DNA from: Promethearchaeota archaeon
GTDB lineage: Archaea; Asgardarchaeota; Lokiarchaeia; Sigyniarchaeales; SOKP01
Direction of reading: 5' to 3'
Assembly (NCBI GenBank): GCA_019058445.1
Contig: JAHPZA010000001.1
Location: 141,439-205,438, forward strand
DNA length: 64,000 bases
The position numbers and the translations under genes were made by a program. Positions 1-8,885 of the stretch are shown one piece after another; within the stretch, counting starts at the first letter, position 1, and each line of letters opens with the position of its first letter. The notes beneath the pieces were generated by a model that saw only the letters and a list, made by a program, of their open reading frames with translations, was not told the DNA's origin and made no database searches.

Positions 1-438
1 AAACCAAAACGCCCTCAAGCAGTTAAAAAGAGAGAAGGTCAACAATTTGGGTCTAGACAAATGCGTAGAAAAATGCAGCAACAAGGGATAGATATGGATC
101 AAGTCGACGCAACACGAGTAATAATTGAAGGCCCTGAGAAAACACTTGTTATTACTCAACCTGAAGTGGTTTTAATGAAACAAGCAGGTCAGGAAATATA
201 CCAAGTAATTGGAACAGCAGAAGAATTTTCTCCAGAAGAAATTTCAATCGATGAGGCAGAGAAAATAGATGATAGTGAACCATTAGATGAATCCGAGATG
301 AAACCTACCATTACTGAGAATGATATTATGTTAGTAGCGGCACAGGCAAATGTTGAACGAGACGAAGCTGAGGCTGTTTTAATAGATTGCAATGGTGATA
401 TTGCTAAAGCTATTTTGCTTCTTAAAAATAGACCTTAA
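1..438 (+). CDS. nac: Nascent polypeptide-associated complex protein (archaeal NAC), 5' end probably outside window
   Basis: Ribosome-associated chaperone that binds nascent chains at the exit tunnel; archaeal NAC works as a homodimer. From the ATG at 61 the protein has the NAC beta-barrel pattern (TRVIIEGPEKTLVITQPEVVLM, then QEIYQVIG at about residues 42-50), an acidic linker, and a C-terminal UBA domain (about 87-125, ending GDIAKAILLLKNR). The frame is open back to base 1 and reads a basic stretch (KPKRPQAVKKREGQQFG) without a start codon, so the true start probably lies before the window and the ATG at 61 is likely an internal Met of the RKMQQQGIDM segment. Family assignment is firm; the start is not. 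Confidence 0.9.
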   Translation, partial: KPKRPQAVKKREGQQFGSRQMRRKMQQQGIDMDQVDATRVIIEGPEKTLVITQPEVVLMKQAGQEIYQVIGTAEEFSPEEISIDEAEKIDDSEPLDESEMKPTITENDIMLVAAQANVERDEAEAVLIDCNGDIAKAILLLKNRP

Positions 439-532
439 ATTCTTAAAAGTAAAATTTGAATAATAAGAAAACATTAAGAATAATGAACCTATTTAAAATA
501 TATTCATAAGGAATTATAATTAATGAGTTAAC

Positions 533-889
533 ATGTCTAAAATTAAAAAAAAACCCGCCGATCGCTCAACAACAACTATTTCGAAAAAGGATATCGCATT
601 TGAGAAATCAATCCAGTTTTGTGCGTGGATGTTTTTAATCTCATTAAGCATATTTCTTGTTTATTATGGTATTTTTGATATCATCTTAGAAGAAATTGAT
701 ATTGAAATCACCGCTATGCTATTTTCCTACGCTCTTTTTACGGGAACATCTTCTGCACTTTGCTTTGCTTTATCAACAAAAATAAGAAGAAATAGAGATA
801 GAAAGAAAGAGATATTTATAGACTGGATTATAGCTGAGTTTTTGTTTTGTATGTTTGCGATATTTTCAGTAGCGGTTTATCAATGGTAA
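533..889 (+). CDS. Small three-helix membrane protein, unknown function
   Basis: 118 residues with a Lys-rich cytoplasmic-type N terminus (KIKKKPADRS), then three hydrophobic segments at about 30-55, 63-85 and 95-117. An Arg/Lys cluster (KIRRNRDRKKE) between segments 2 and 3 suggests a cytoplasmic loop. No signal peptide or catalytic motif is visible and I do not recognise the family. It follows NAC by 94 bases in the same direction and is convergent with the cupin gene, with 3 bases between stop codons. Confidence 0.6.
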   Translation: MSKIKKKPADRSTTTISKKDIAFEKSIQFCAWMFLISLSIFLVYYGIFDIILEEIDIEITAMLFSYALFTGTSSALCFALSTKIRRNRDRKKEIFIDWIIAEFLFCMFAIFSVAVYQW

Positions 890-892
890 AAA

Positions 893-1225
893 TTATTTAT
901 AATCCTCCCTCGCAGGACTAAAAACTTCTACAACTTCAGCAGTTTCAAGCACTTTTGCGCCATGTTTTTCCCACGAATCAAAAACATAGCTATCTCCTTC
1001 TTGAGCTAAAAATTCACCTCTAGTTTCAGTAACAAATTGGATTTTTCCAGACACTACGTACCCAATCTGATGGGCATCGTGATCATGGAGAGGAATTTCA
1101 GCGTTTTTTTCAAGATCAAAAAAACATAACATAACTGAATCATTATAAGTCATGGTTTTTCTAAAAATTCCGTCTAGCGCTTTGACTTTTTGGATATTGT
1201 CTTTATTTACGGGTCCTTTAATCAT
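893..1225 (-). CDS. Cupin-domain protein
   Basis: A 110-residue single-domain cupin. The first metal-binding cupin motif is clear (HDHDAHQIGYVVSGKIQFV, about 42-60), followed by GEFLAQEGDSYVFDSWEKHGAKVLE for the second motif with its His. His side chains would bind a divalent metal. Such stand-alone cupins range from sugar-binding and sensor proteins to small dioxygenases; the substrate cannot be told from sequence. The last residues (VVEVFSPAREDY) match the common cupin_2 ending. Monocistronic, divergent from nrdD across a 394-base gap. Confidence 0.8.
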   Translation of the reverse strand: MIKGPVNKDNIQKVKALDGIFRKTMTYNDSVMLCFFDLEKNAEIPLHDHDAHQIGYVVSGKIQFVTETRGEFLAQEGDSYVFDSWEKHGAKVLETAEVVEVFSPAREDYK

Positions 1226-1619
1226 TTATTTTTTACCTCTTACATCCATTTAATATTTTTTTTATTTAAATATATACAAGACTAATTCTTATAAAATTTT
1301 ATAGTTAAAACTGAAAGGCGTTTTACTGACTAGCGACAGAAATCCCTAAGAAGAGAAATTAGAAAACTAGTTAACCCTCTAAATAAAAAAATCCTAAAAT
1401 GATTAGGATTTCAAGAGGAAACTCTTTTACAAGAACATTGTTACATTAATAGGAAAAACTTAAATTAAAAATACAAATAAATTTTTATATTCATCGAAGA
1501 AAAATATAATGTAATTAACTGAAATATTATTCACATGAATTATCTAATTAGGTTGGGATTGCCGACAAAAATTCTTTATTTGTGAATCTTAAAGATAAGT
1601 TTATTTATAAAAAGATAAA
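1226..1619. other. Intergenic region with two adjacent perfect hairpins
   Basis: No protein-like reading frame is seen. At 1389-1411 AATCCTAA pairs with TTAGGATT around a 5-base loop, and two bases later AAGAG GAAA CTCTT (1413-1426) forms a GNRA-capped stem. A more GC-rich patch precedes them (1310-1380). It lies between divergent promoters of the cupin gene and nrdD, so it could be a small RNA or a structured nrdD leader; no family is recognised. Confidence 0.35.
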
Positions 1620-3770
1620 ATGGAAACAAAAGATAATGGAAGGTTAAAAATGGTTTTTGTAGAACAAACGAGTGCACATAAAAAGAAAAGTAAATATCTA
1701 AAAAATTTATTACCTAGAGTGTTTAGAACGGAAGGGGATGTGGTTAAGTTTGATCCGTTAAAAATTGAAAATAGTATCATTAAAGAAACTGGTTTGGATA
1801 AAGAAAATGCTGATAGATTAACTGAAATCGTTGTGAGAAGGATCATATCATCAGGAATTCAATTTCTCTCAGGACCCCATATTCGAGAAATAGTTTGCTC
1901 TGTTCTTTCAGAAGAACACTATGAGGACCAGAGAAAGTTATATACTCGAATTGGAATGCCTTTAATGGATTATGAAGCTATTTTAGACCAAGGCATAAAT
2001 GAAAATGCTAATCAAGATATGAATCCTGAGAGTATCCATCACTGGGCTGCAAATCGAATCTCCGAAGAATATGCGCTTTTAAGGCTTTTAGATTCAGAAG
2101 AAGCTAAAGCTCATTTGTATGGTGATATCCATATCCATATGCTAAGATATTTCGATCTTCGTCCTTTCTGCCAGGAATGGGACCCTCGCATGATTCTCGA
2201 GCATGGTTTACCCCCTGTTGAAAGTTGGCCGCATTGTAGTAAATCGGCTCCTGCTGGAAGCTTGAGAGTGGCTGTAACTCATTTAGCAAAATGGTTAGGC
2301 ATAATACAAGGGGAATTTTCAGGAGGACAAGGTTATGATTATATTACAACGTTTTTAGCTCCTTATGCGAGAGGAATTTCTGACAGGGAAATAGAACAAT
2401 CAATGCAATGCTTAATTTTTGAAACTAACCAAATTTTTGCTGCAAGGGGTGGGCAAGTACCATTTACTTCAATATCCTGTACTCCAACAGTACCAGAAGG
2501 GTTACTTGATATTTCAGCAATAGGACCTCATGGAAAAATAGTTGGATCTTATGGAGATTATAAAGATGAATGCCTACAGCTATTTGATGCATTAACGGAT
2601 GTGTACATTAAAGGAGATCAAAATGGAAAACTTTTTGCTTTTCCAAAACATGAAATAAAAATTAAAAAAGAATGGATAAATGATTTCGAACCGTCTTATT
2701 TGAAATTGATGGAAGAAGTGGCAACTATGGGTACTCCTTATTTCCTTAATATGTGTCCTGACTGGATGCCTGATGAAATACATAGTCAATGTTGTAGAAA
2801 ATTTCTCAGTGGAAATGAAATCATTAGTAAATGTATCCTTGATCCCGAAAAAAGAAAAGATGCAAATGTTTGGGAAAATTACGTGACTATTGGCTCTCTT
2901 CAAAGTGTAAGCTTAAATCTACCTAGATATGCCTATTTATCTCGAAATGAAGATGATTATTTGGAAATATTAGATGAAAAAATGGAATTATCTGCTAGAA
3001 TTTTGATAAAAAAATGGAAGTTAATGGAAAAAAGATTACAATCAGGTCACCTCCCACTGTGCTGCGGAAAAATAAACGGAAAACCAATTTTTAATATAAA
3101 CGATCAAAACCTCTCTATAGGTTTTACAGGATTAAATGAAGCCGTTAAAAGTTTAACTGGAGAAGAACTCCACGAAAGTAAAGATGCGTATAATTTGGGC
3201 AAAAAAATATTGGAATTCATGGTCGCAAAATGCAATACAATGACAGAAAGAGATGGATATTCATATTCACTCTGGGAACAGCCCGCCGAGAGCAGTTCAG
3301 GACGCTTTGCTAAATTGGATTTGAAACATTTTCCTAAAAAAGCAATTCCTCAATCATCTGGTAAATCTGCTTATTACACAAATTCGGGTCATTTCAGATA
3401 TGATGCTGATATTCCACTATCAGAAAGAATAAAAAAGCAAGGAGATTATCATCCAATCGTGAGTGGGGGTGTTATTACTCATATTTTTCTAGGAGAACAA
3501 AAACCAGACATAAATGGATTGTGGGAGCTTACAAAAAATATTTGTCTTAACACAAATACGGCATATTTTGCATATTCTCCCGATTTTACATACTGTCCGC
3601 ATTGTCGAAAGATGTTTCGAGGGGGAAGCTTTACCTGTTCTCAGTGTGGATCTCAGGACGCAAAAGTTTATTCGCGTATTACCGGATATTATAGTGAAGT
3701 TAATAGATATAATGCTGGAAAGAGAGCAGAATGGGAAACCCGAAAACGACAAAATATAGTTCATATATAA
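1620..3770 (+). CDS. nrdD: Anaerobic ribonucleoside-triphosphate reductase (class III RNR, NrdD)
   Basis: Reduces ribonucleoside triphosphates to deoxy forms using a glycyl radical installed by NrdG. Order of domains: N-terminal ATP-cone (about 30-120, LLPRVFRTEGDVVKFDPLKIENSIIKETGL) for allosteric control; the ten-stranded barrel core (GGQGYDYITTFLAPYARG and GGQVPFTSISCTPTVP in the middle); C-terminal zinc site (CPHC and CSQC, about residues 659-676); and the glycyl-radical loop RITGYY with Gly near 689. 716 residues, normal family length, no intein inside. An in-frame Met at residue 11 (1650) is an alternative start. nrdG is not adjacent: it sits 14 kb downstream, behind an accessory island and a decayed copy of this gene's 3' end. 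Confidence 0.96.
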   Translation: METKDNGRLKMVFVEQTSAHKKKSKYLKNLLPRVFRTEGDVVKFDPLKIENSIIKETGLDKENADRLTEIVVRRIISSGIQFLSGPHIREIVCSVLSEEHYEDQRKLYTRIGMPLMDYEAILDQGINENANQDMNPESIHHWAANRISEEYALLRLLDSEEAKAHLYGDIHIHMLRYFDLRPFCQEWDPRMILEHGLPPVESWPHCSKSAPAGSLRVAVTHLAKWLGIIQGEFSGGQGYDYITTFLAPYARGISDREIEQSMQCLIFETNQIFAARGGQVPFTSISCTPTVPEGLLDISAIGPHGKIVGSYGDYKDECLQLFDALTDVYIKGDQNGKLFAFPKHEIKIKKEWINDFEPSYLKLMEEVATMGTPYFLNMCPDWMPDEIHSQCCRKFLSGNEIISKCILDPEKRKDANVWENYVTIGSLQSVSLNLPRYAYLSRNEDDYLEILDEKMELSARILIKKWKLMEKRLQSGHLPLCCGKINGKPIFNINDQNLSIGFTGLNEAVKSLTGEELHESKDAYNLGKKILEFMVAKCNTMTERDGYSYSLWEQPAESSSGRFAKLDLKHFPKKAIPQSSGKSAYYTNSGHFRYDADIPLSERIKKQGDYHPIVSGGVITHIFLGEQKPDINGLWELTKNICLNTNTAYFAYSPDFTYCPHCRKMFRGGSFTCSQCGSQDAKVYSRITGYYSEVNRYNAGKRAEWETRKRQNIVHI

Positions 3771-4019
3771 ATAACAAAATTTTATGCACTCTATCAATTT
3801 AAAAATCATTATATTTGAAATATTTGCATCATTAGTGAGAGATTTACTCTAGTTATATAACTTGAATGAAGATATAAATCCGAAAAAATAATATCAAGCA
3901 AATAACGAAAGACATTTTGAGATATTCACTAATAAAATTAATGATGAATTTAGAAAATTATTTAAGAAACTAAGACCTATGAACATAGGACAAAAGATTA
4001 AAGATGAGTAGATTTTTCA

Positions 4020-7000
4020 ATGAAACAAACAGAAAGATCATATTTTTCTTATTCAACAAAATTAAAAATTGCTGCATATTGTAATAATACTTGCGCTTTT
4101 CCTTCATGTGGTAAAAAAGTTCTTAGTGGGAGGATTAAGGCAGAAGATCTCGAAAATGGATTTTCTAAAGGTGAATTTGCTCATATAGTTGGTGTATCTC
4201 CTCAAGGACCTAGGCGATCTCAAGATGTGTCTCTAGAGAGCATTAATGATGTTTCAAATGGGATACTACTATGTGCAGAACACCATGCATTAATAGATGC
4301 AAATCCTAATGATTATCCTATAGAAACCTTAAGAAAATGGAAAAGGAATATTGAAGATAATTATAAAAATCTTCTGTTTATCAGTGATTATGATTCATGG
4401 GATGTTGACATAAATAATTTAATTAAAACTTCTGAATTTATTCAATATTCCGAAGAATTAAATAAATTTTTAAATAGTTCTGAGAATCTAATTGTGCACG
4501 TAGACGGCGAAATAGGAGTCGGGAAAAAAACTTTTGTAAAATATTGCTTTTCTCAATTACCTAAAAATCTGCAGAACGAAGTTATTATAATACAATCTAA
4601 TGATTTTGATCTCTCAAATTTCTCATTGTTTAATAAAATGATTAAATCAAGATTCCTTATTTTGCTTGAGACTTCTCCAAATTATCTTAAAAAATTAGTT
4701 GATAGAATTAAACAAGTTAATCCAACTAGTTATAAAGTCATTTCGATTGGTTCGGGTGAATTAGTAACTAAAAAAATAAATGGAATTATAAAAAAATATA
4801 CTTTAAACCGTTTAGATTCGAAAAGTTCAAGGAAATTAATCAGCCAATTAAGCAAAATTATTTCTCAGAATAATATAAAATATATTTTGGATTTGACAAA
4901 AGGAAATCCAGGAATTATTGCATCATTGGTCAAATATAATGAAAGAAAATATGATTTCACAGATGATTCCATAATTTCTGAAATTTTCGAGAATTTCAAT
5001 GAAAGAATTAAAAAAATGGGGATAGAGTTAATTCTAGTTAAAAAAATTATATTAGGTTTCTCAATCTTCTCTGAATTAGGATGGTATAAAGGATTATATA
5101 AGACATTATTTGAGAAAGGAAAATGGAGTTATGAATTTGAAGAGATACCTAACAAATTTTCCAAGATAATAAATGTTGATCTAGACAAGATTGACATTAT
5201 TATTACAGAATTACTTGAACTAAAAGTTTTAGAAAGAAAAGGGAGATTTTTAACTTTATCTTTACCATGTTTATCAGGTCTTTTCATTCGTCAGACACAG
5301 GAGGTATTTCTCAAGTATTTTAAGCGAATTATGGATTTACAAGATCCACATTTATTACAAAAATTTTTAAAACGATTAAAACAGTTTGCTTATGAAGAAG
5401 TCCTAATTTCATCAATTGTTAAGGAAATTCTCGATACTGGGTTATTATCAACTATAGACTGCCTAAATATTAATTTTTTTTCTACAATCCTCTTAAATCT
5501 TGCACAGCTTAATAATAAACTAGTGGCTGACCATCTTGAATTATTATTCAAGCATAAAAATCCACTAGAATTAAAAGAAATTTTAATCAATCGAAGAAAC
5601 TTAATAACAGCTCTTGAGCATCTGATATGGTATCCAGAAACATTTAAGACGGGAATGGATATTTTAATTAAACTAAGCATAGGTGAAAATGAAGACTGGG
5701 CTAATAATGCAACAGGATTAATACCTGAAAAATTTAGAGTATATTTACCTGGAACGTCAGCAAGTTTAGATTTGAGATTGAATTATTTATCTGAGTTTAT
5801 TGCTAATTCAACTGAAGAGCATTTTTTTTTGATTCCAATGATTTTCAAATCTATTTTCTATCTAAATACTAGTTCTAGATTGATATACGCTGAGATACAA
5901 TCATTTAAGCCAATACCAAAAGAATTCGTACCAAATCCAAAAGAATTGTCAAAGTATTTAAATGAAACTTTTAAAATTTTTAAAAATCAATTTGAAAATG
6001 AAAAATTTGAAAAAGATGGATTAGAAATCATAAATAATAATTTGAAACTTTTTGTAGAACTAAACAAGTTTGAAGAAATTAAATCAATATGGAATAAAAT
6101 AATAAGTAAAGATAGAGATTTTAAAATCAGATTAATAAATTTTTTCGAATATCGATTCAAGAATGATACAATCTATCCAGATATTAAAGAGTATATAAAC
6201 AAATTAAAAGAAGATTTTTCCCTACTTGATTCAATTAAAGAGTTTTCTTGGAAAAGCCCATTAGATTTTAAAGAAGAAGATATGAAATCCAAATCTCTTG
6301 AAGTAAAAAAAGTATTATCTAGTTTAGAAAAGGAAGAAATTCAAGAGATTCTAGAATGGTTAATGAAAAATTCTGGTGATTTTGTCATACAAATTGGAAT
6401 TTTGTTATCATTGGACAAAGATTGGATTGATCAATATGAAGATGTATTAGAAAGCTTTCTAAAATTAAAGGAAAATAGGGAATTTGATTTCTTTCTTGCG
6501 GTCTCTTATAACATTAGAATTAAGGACCAAGAAAGGTGGAGATCTATATTAAAAAAAATTGAAGCAAATGAAGGACTTTCACATGATTACTTTAGATTGT
6601 TAAGAGCAACTCCAATTCTCGATGATTGGGTTGTAAATAAAATAGTTGATTTAGCTGAACATGATTTCCTAAATGAAAGTGATTTATATCAATTTTCATG
6701 TTTAGAAAATGTAATTGAATTGGATGAAAACTTGTTTAAAAAAATAATGAGAATCTATTATAATAGATTTCCTAATGTAATTTCTGTTAAGCCTCAACAA
6801 TGGAATGATAATTTATTCTTAATAAAACGATATATTGAAAAAAATCCCAATTTTATCAAAAGAAATGTTGAAGATCTATTAAAAATTCTTTTAAATTTTG
6901 AGTGTCATGAAGTTGAGATTGGTGATAAATTTTCAAGCCTTTGGTTAGAAATTATTCTTATAATTATTAAAGAATGTCCGGGAACAATTAAGGAAATAAG

Positions 7001-7571
7001 AAAAAAAATAATTAGTTTAATTCCTAGCAAATATTTACCAATGGATTTTGACAAAACAACTATTAACACTCTATTTATCAATTTTTATGAAATAGAAGCA
7101 GAAGATACCTGGGAAGATTTTAAAATTTTATTTAAATCCAAATCAATTGATTATGTAGAGTTTTATTTCAACCTCTTATTTCTAAAATTAGTGCCTATCA
7201 ATAAAATTTTAGAATTATGTGAGGAAAATGTAGAAAAAAATCCTTTAATTCTTGTTAAAATTGTAGGAGAGGATATCCAATCTCAAAAAGGTCAAGATCT
7301 TGTTCGTGAAATTTGGTATAACTACTCGAATATTAGCAATCTTTCTTTTGAAATATATTCTAATTATACTTCTGGTGTCAAAATATTCTCACCTGGTGAA
7401 AGCGCTAAAATTCAAGAATTTCAATTAAAAAGACTTGAGGAGTGGCTTGAAAAAGAAAAAAAAATGGAAAAAACTAGAGAAAAAATGACGATATTAATAA
7501 ATGAATTGAAAAGATTAATCTCGAGGGATGAAATACACGCAAAACAGAATGATGAAGAAACAAAAATTTAG
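4020..7571 (+). CDS. HNH endonuclease-STAND-type NTPase fusion, probable defence effector
   Basis: 1183 residues. The N-terminal HNH-type nuclease (about 1-110) shows CNNTCAFPSC, AHI with His55, and NGILLCAEHHALID (Asn80, Cys85, His88/89, Asp93). A P-loop follows (GEIGVGKKT, 163-171) with a hydrophobic Walker-B-like strand ending in Glu (RFLILLE, 211-217) and a helical region resembling STAND/AAA NTPases (LDLTKGNPGIIASL). The remaining 800 residues are helical, Lys/Glu/Ile-rich, and probably form a repeat-like sensor. This nuclease-NTPase-sensor order is typical of Avs-like antiphage proteins, where the sensor binds a phage component and triggers the nuclease; I infer that role. Its 3' end overlaps the Shedu-like gene by 44 bases (23 if that gene starts at 7549), implying translational coupling. 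Confidence 0.75.
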   Translation: MKQTERSYFSYSTKLKIAAYCNNTCAFPSCGKKVLSGRIKAEDLENGFSKGEFAHIVGVSPQGPRRSQDVSLESINDVSNGILLCAEHHALIDANPNDYPIETLRKWKRNIEDNYKNLLFISDYDSWDVDINNLIKTSEFIQYSEELNKFLNSSENLIVHVDGEIGVGKKTFVKYCFSQLPKNLQNEVIIIQSNDFDLSNFSLFNKMIKSRFLILLETSPNYLKKLVDRIKQVNPTSYKVISIGSGELVTKKINGIIKKYTLNRLDSKSSRKLISQLSKIISQNNIKYILDLTKGNPGIIASLVKYNERKYDFTDDSIISEIFENFNERIKKMGIELILVKKIILGFSIFSELGWYKGLYKTLFEKGKWSYEFEEIPNKFSKIINVDLDKIDIIITELLELKVLERKGRFLTLSLPCLSGLFIRQTQEVFLKYFKRIMDLQDPHLLQKFLKRLKQFAYEEVLISSIVKEILDTGLLSTIDCLNINFFSTILLNLAQLNNKLVADHLELLFKHKNPLELKEILINRRNLITALEHLIWYPETFKTGMDILIKLSIGENEDWANNATGLIPEKFRVYLPGTSASLDLRLNYLSEFIANSTEEHFFLIPMIFKSIFYLNTSSRLIYAEIQSFKPIPKEFVPNPKELSKYLNETFKIFKNQFENEKFEKDGLEIINNNLKLFVELNKFEEIKSIWNKIISKDRDFKIRLINFFEYRFKNDTIYPDIKEYINKLKEDFSLLDSIKEFSWKSPLDFKEEDMKSKSLEVKKVLSSLEKEEIQEILEWLMKNSGDFVIQIGILLSLDKDWIDQYEDVLESFLKLKENREFDFFLAVSYNIRIKDQERWRSILKKIEANEGLSHDYFRLLRATPILDDWVVNKIVDLAEHDFLNESDLYQFSCLENVIELDENLFKKIMRIYYNRFPNVISVKPQQWNDNLFLIKRYIEKNPNFIKRNVEDLLKILLNFECHEVEIGDKFSSLWLEIILIIIKECPGTIKEIRKKIISLIPSKYLPMDFDKTTINTLFINFYEIEAEDTWEDFKILFKSKSIDYVEFYFNLLFLKLVPINKILELCEENVEKNPLILVKIVGEDIQSQKGQDLVREIWYNYSNISNLSFEIYSNYTSGVKIFSPGESAKIQEFQLKRLEEWLEKEKKMEKTREKMTILINELKRLISRDEIHAKQNDEETKI

Positions 7572-8823
7572 CGAATTGATTCCAAAATTCGATAATTGTT
7601 ATATTCCTTTTAGATCAAACCTTGAAATTAAGATAGATCAAATTCATTTTAGAAAAAAAGGACAAGATGAATGGTCATATTTTTCTAAATTATTCAGTTA
7701 TGAAGATGATTATAATCATATAGTTGAAATTAATAACGAAATTGATGAAAATCTAATAATTATCTACTATAAATCACTTGATCCTATAAAGTTTTCGTCA
7801 GAATTTGTCCAACTTCGAGTTATTATAAATAATGAGATTTATAGATGTATGTGCTCAATAGAATGGATAAAAATTGAAGATGATTTACTTCCAAAGATCG
7901 TAATTAATTCAAATTTAGGATTTAAAAAGGAAAGAATTACCTGCCTATGTCTAAAATTAAACGACAATTGTTTGAAATTCCTTAAACAATTTAACCAATT
8001 AATTGAAACTCAAAATATTACAGATTTGACTGATATTCGTGGAATTAATATTAAAAATTATGATATCGCAATTGTAAATATCAAATTCTTAGATGATATA
8101 AATTTATACTTGAGATTTCTAAAGAATATTGGACAAATATACATCTCTGATGACATTGGAAAATTATCAGAAAATTGTCTCAATATCAACAAACACAATT
8201 CATCTTATTCCTTTCATTATCGTATATCTGAATTTTTAAAAATAAAATGTTTAAACATTGAGAAAAATGATAAAGTCGATTTTTGGGAACAAAATAAAGA
8301 TGAATCCGAGAGATTTTGGCAAAAATACTTACAAAAGCATACTGATATCTTTTCCTCTGCTCTAAACTATACTATGGAATTTATCTGTGATGAAGGATCT
8401 GTAAGAGGGCAAGATATATATGGAAAGGGAGAAAAAAGAATAGATTTTCTATATAAAGGAAATGATAATAATGCTATTCTAATCGAAATAAAAGGACCAA
8501 AAACTCAATTAATTATGAATATGGAATATCGTGAAGGAATATATCCTCCCACAACTGATTTATCAGCTTCAGTCCTTCAGGTAATGGATTATAAGAAAAT
8601 ACTAATCGAAAATTATAATGAAATTAAAAAAAGATGTGATTGTGATGGTTTAAAGACAGACATCATTAAATGTTATGTTATAATTGGAAACTTAGAAGAT
8701 TTAAAAGAGGAACAAGAAAAAAGTTTTTCTTATTTTAAAGAAGTCGTAAACCCATATGTGGAGATAATCACCTTTGATGATCTTTTTGATAAATATAAAA
8801 AAAGCTATTTAATGGTCATTTAA
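7528..8823 (+). CDS. Shedu-like (SduA/DUF4263) PD-(D/E)XK nuclease
   Basis: 431 residues. The C-terminal domain (about 260-425) matches Shedu anti-phage nucleases: an EXXFWQKYLQKHTDIF helix, then RIDFLYKG (Asp306) and ILIEIKGP (Glu320, Lys322) giving a D-ExK core, then LSASVLQVMDYK (Gln351), the conserved helix of this family. The N-terminal 250 residues are a separate beta-rich domain without clear relatives and probably act as sensor or regulatory domain, as Shedu N termini vary widely. Start at 7528 or 7549 (ATGATG), both inside the preceding HNH-STAND gene, so the two are likely co-translated and may act as one system. Convergent with the ATPase gene on the other strand, 62 bases away. 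Confidence 0.82.
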   Translation: MKYTQNRMMKKQKFSELIPKFDNCYIPFRSNLEIKIDQIHFRKKGQDEWSYFSKLFSYEDDYNHIVEINNEIDENLIIIYYKSLDPIKFSSEFVQLRVIINNEIYRCMCSIEWIKIEDDLLPKIVINSNLGFKKERITCLCLKLNDNCLKFLKQFNQLIETQNITDLTDIRGINIKNYDIAIVNIKFLDDINLYLRFLKNIGQIYISDDIGKLSENCLNINKHNSSYSFHYRISEFLKIKCLNIEKNDKVDFWEQNKDESERFWQKYLQKHTDIFSSALNYTMEFICDEGSVRGQDIYGKGEKRIDFLYKGNDNNAILIEIKGPKTQLIMNMEYREGIYPPTTDLSASVLQVMDYKKILIENYNEIKKRCDCDGLKTDIIKCYVIIGNLEDLKEEQEKSFSYFKEVVNPYVEIITFDDLFDKYKKSYLMVI

Positions 8824-8885
8824 TTACAAATTATCTTTTTGGATTATGGAAAATATATAAAAATGAGTTTGGAATACTTAAAAAT

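Noticed and set aside
3880..4012. Short coding-like frame ending KIKDE before the HNH-STAND gene
   Set aside because: Only ~38 codons, no start codon, no recognisable domain; could be a remnant but not supportable.
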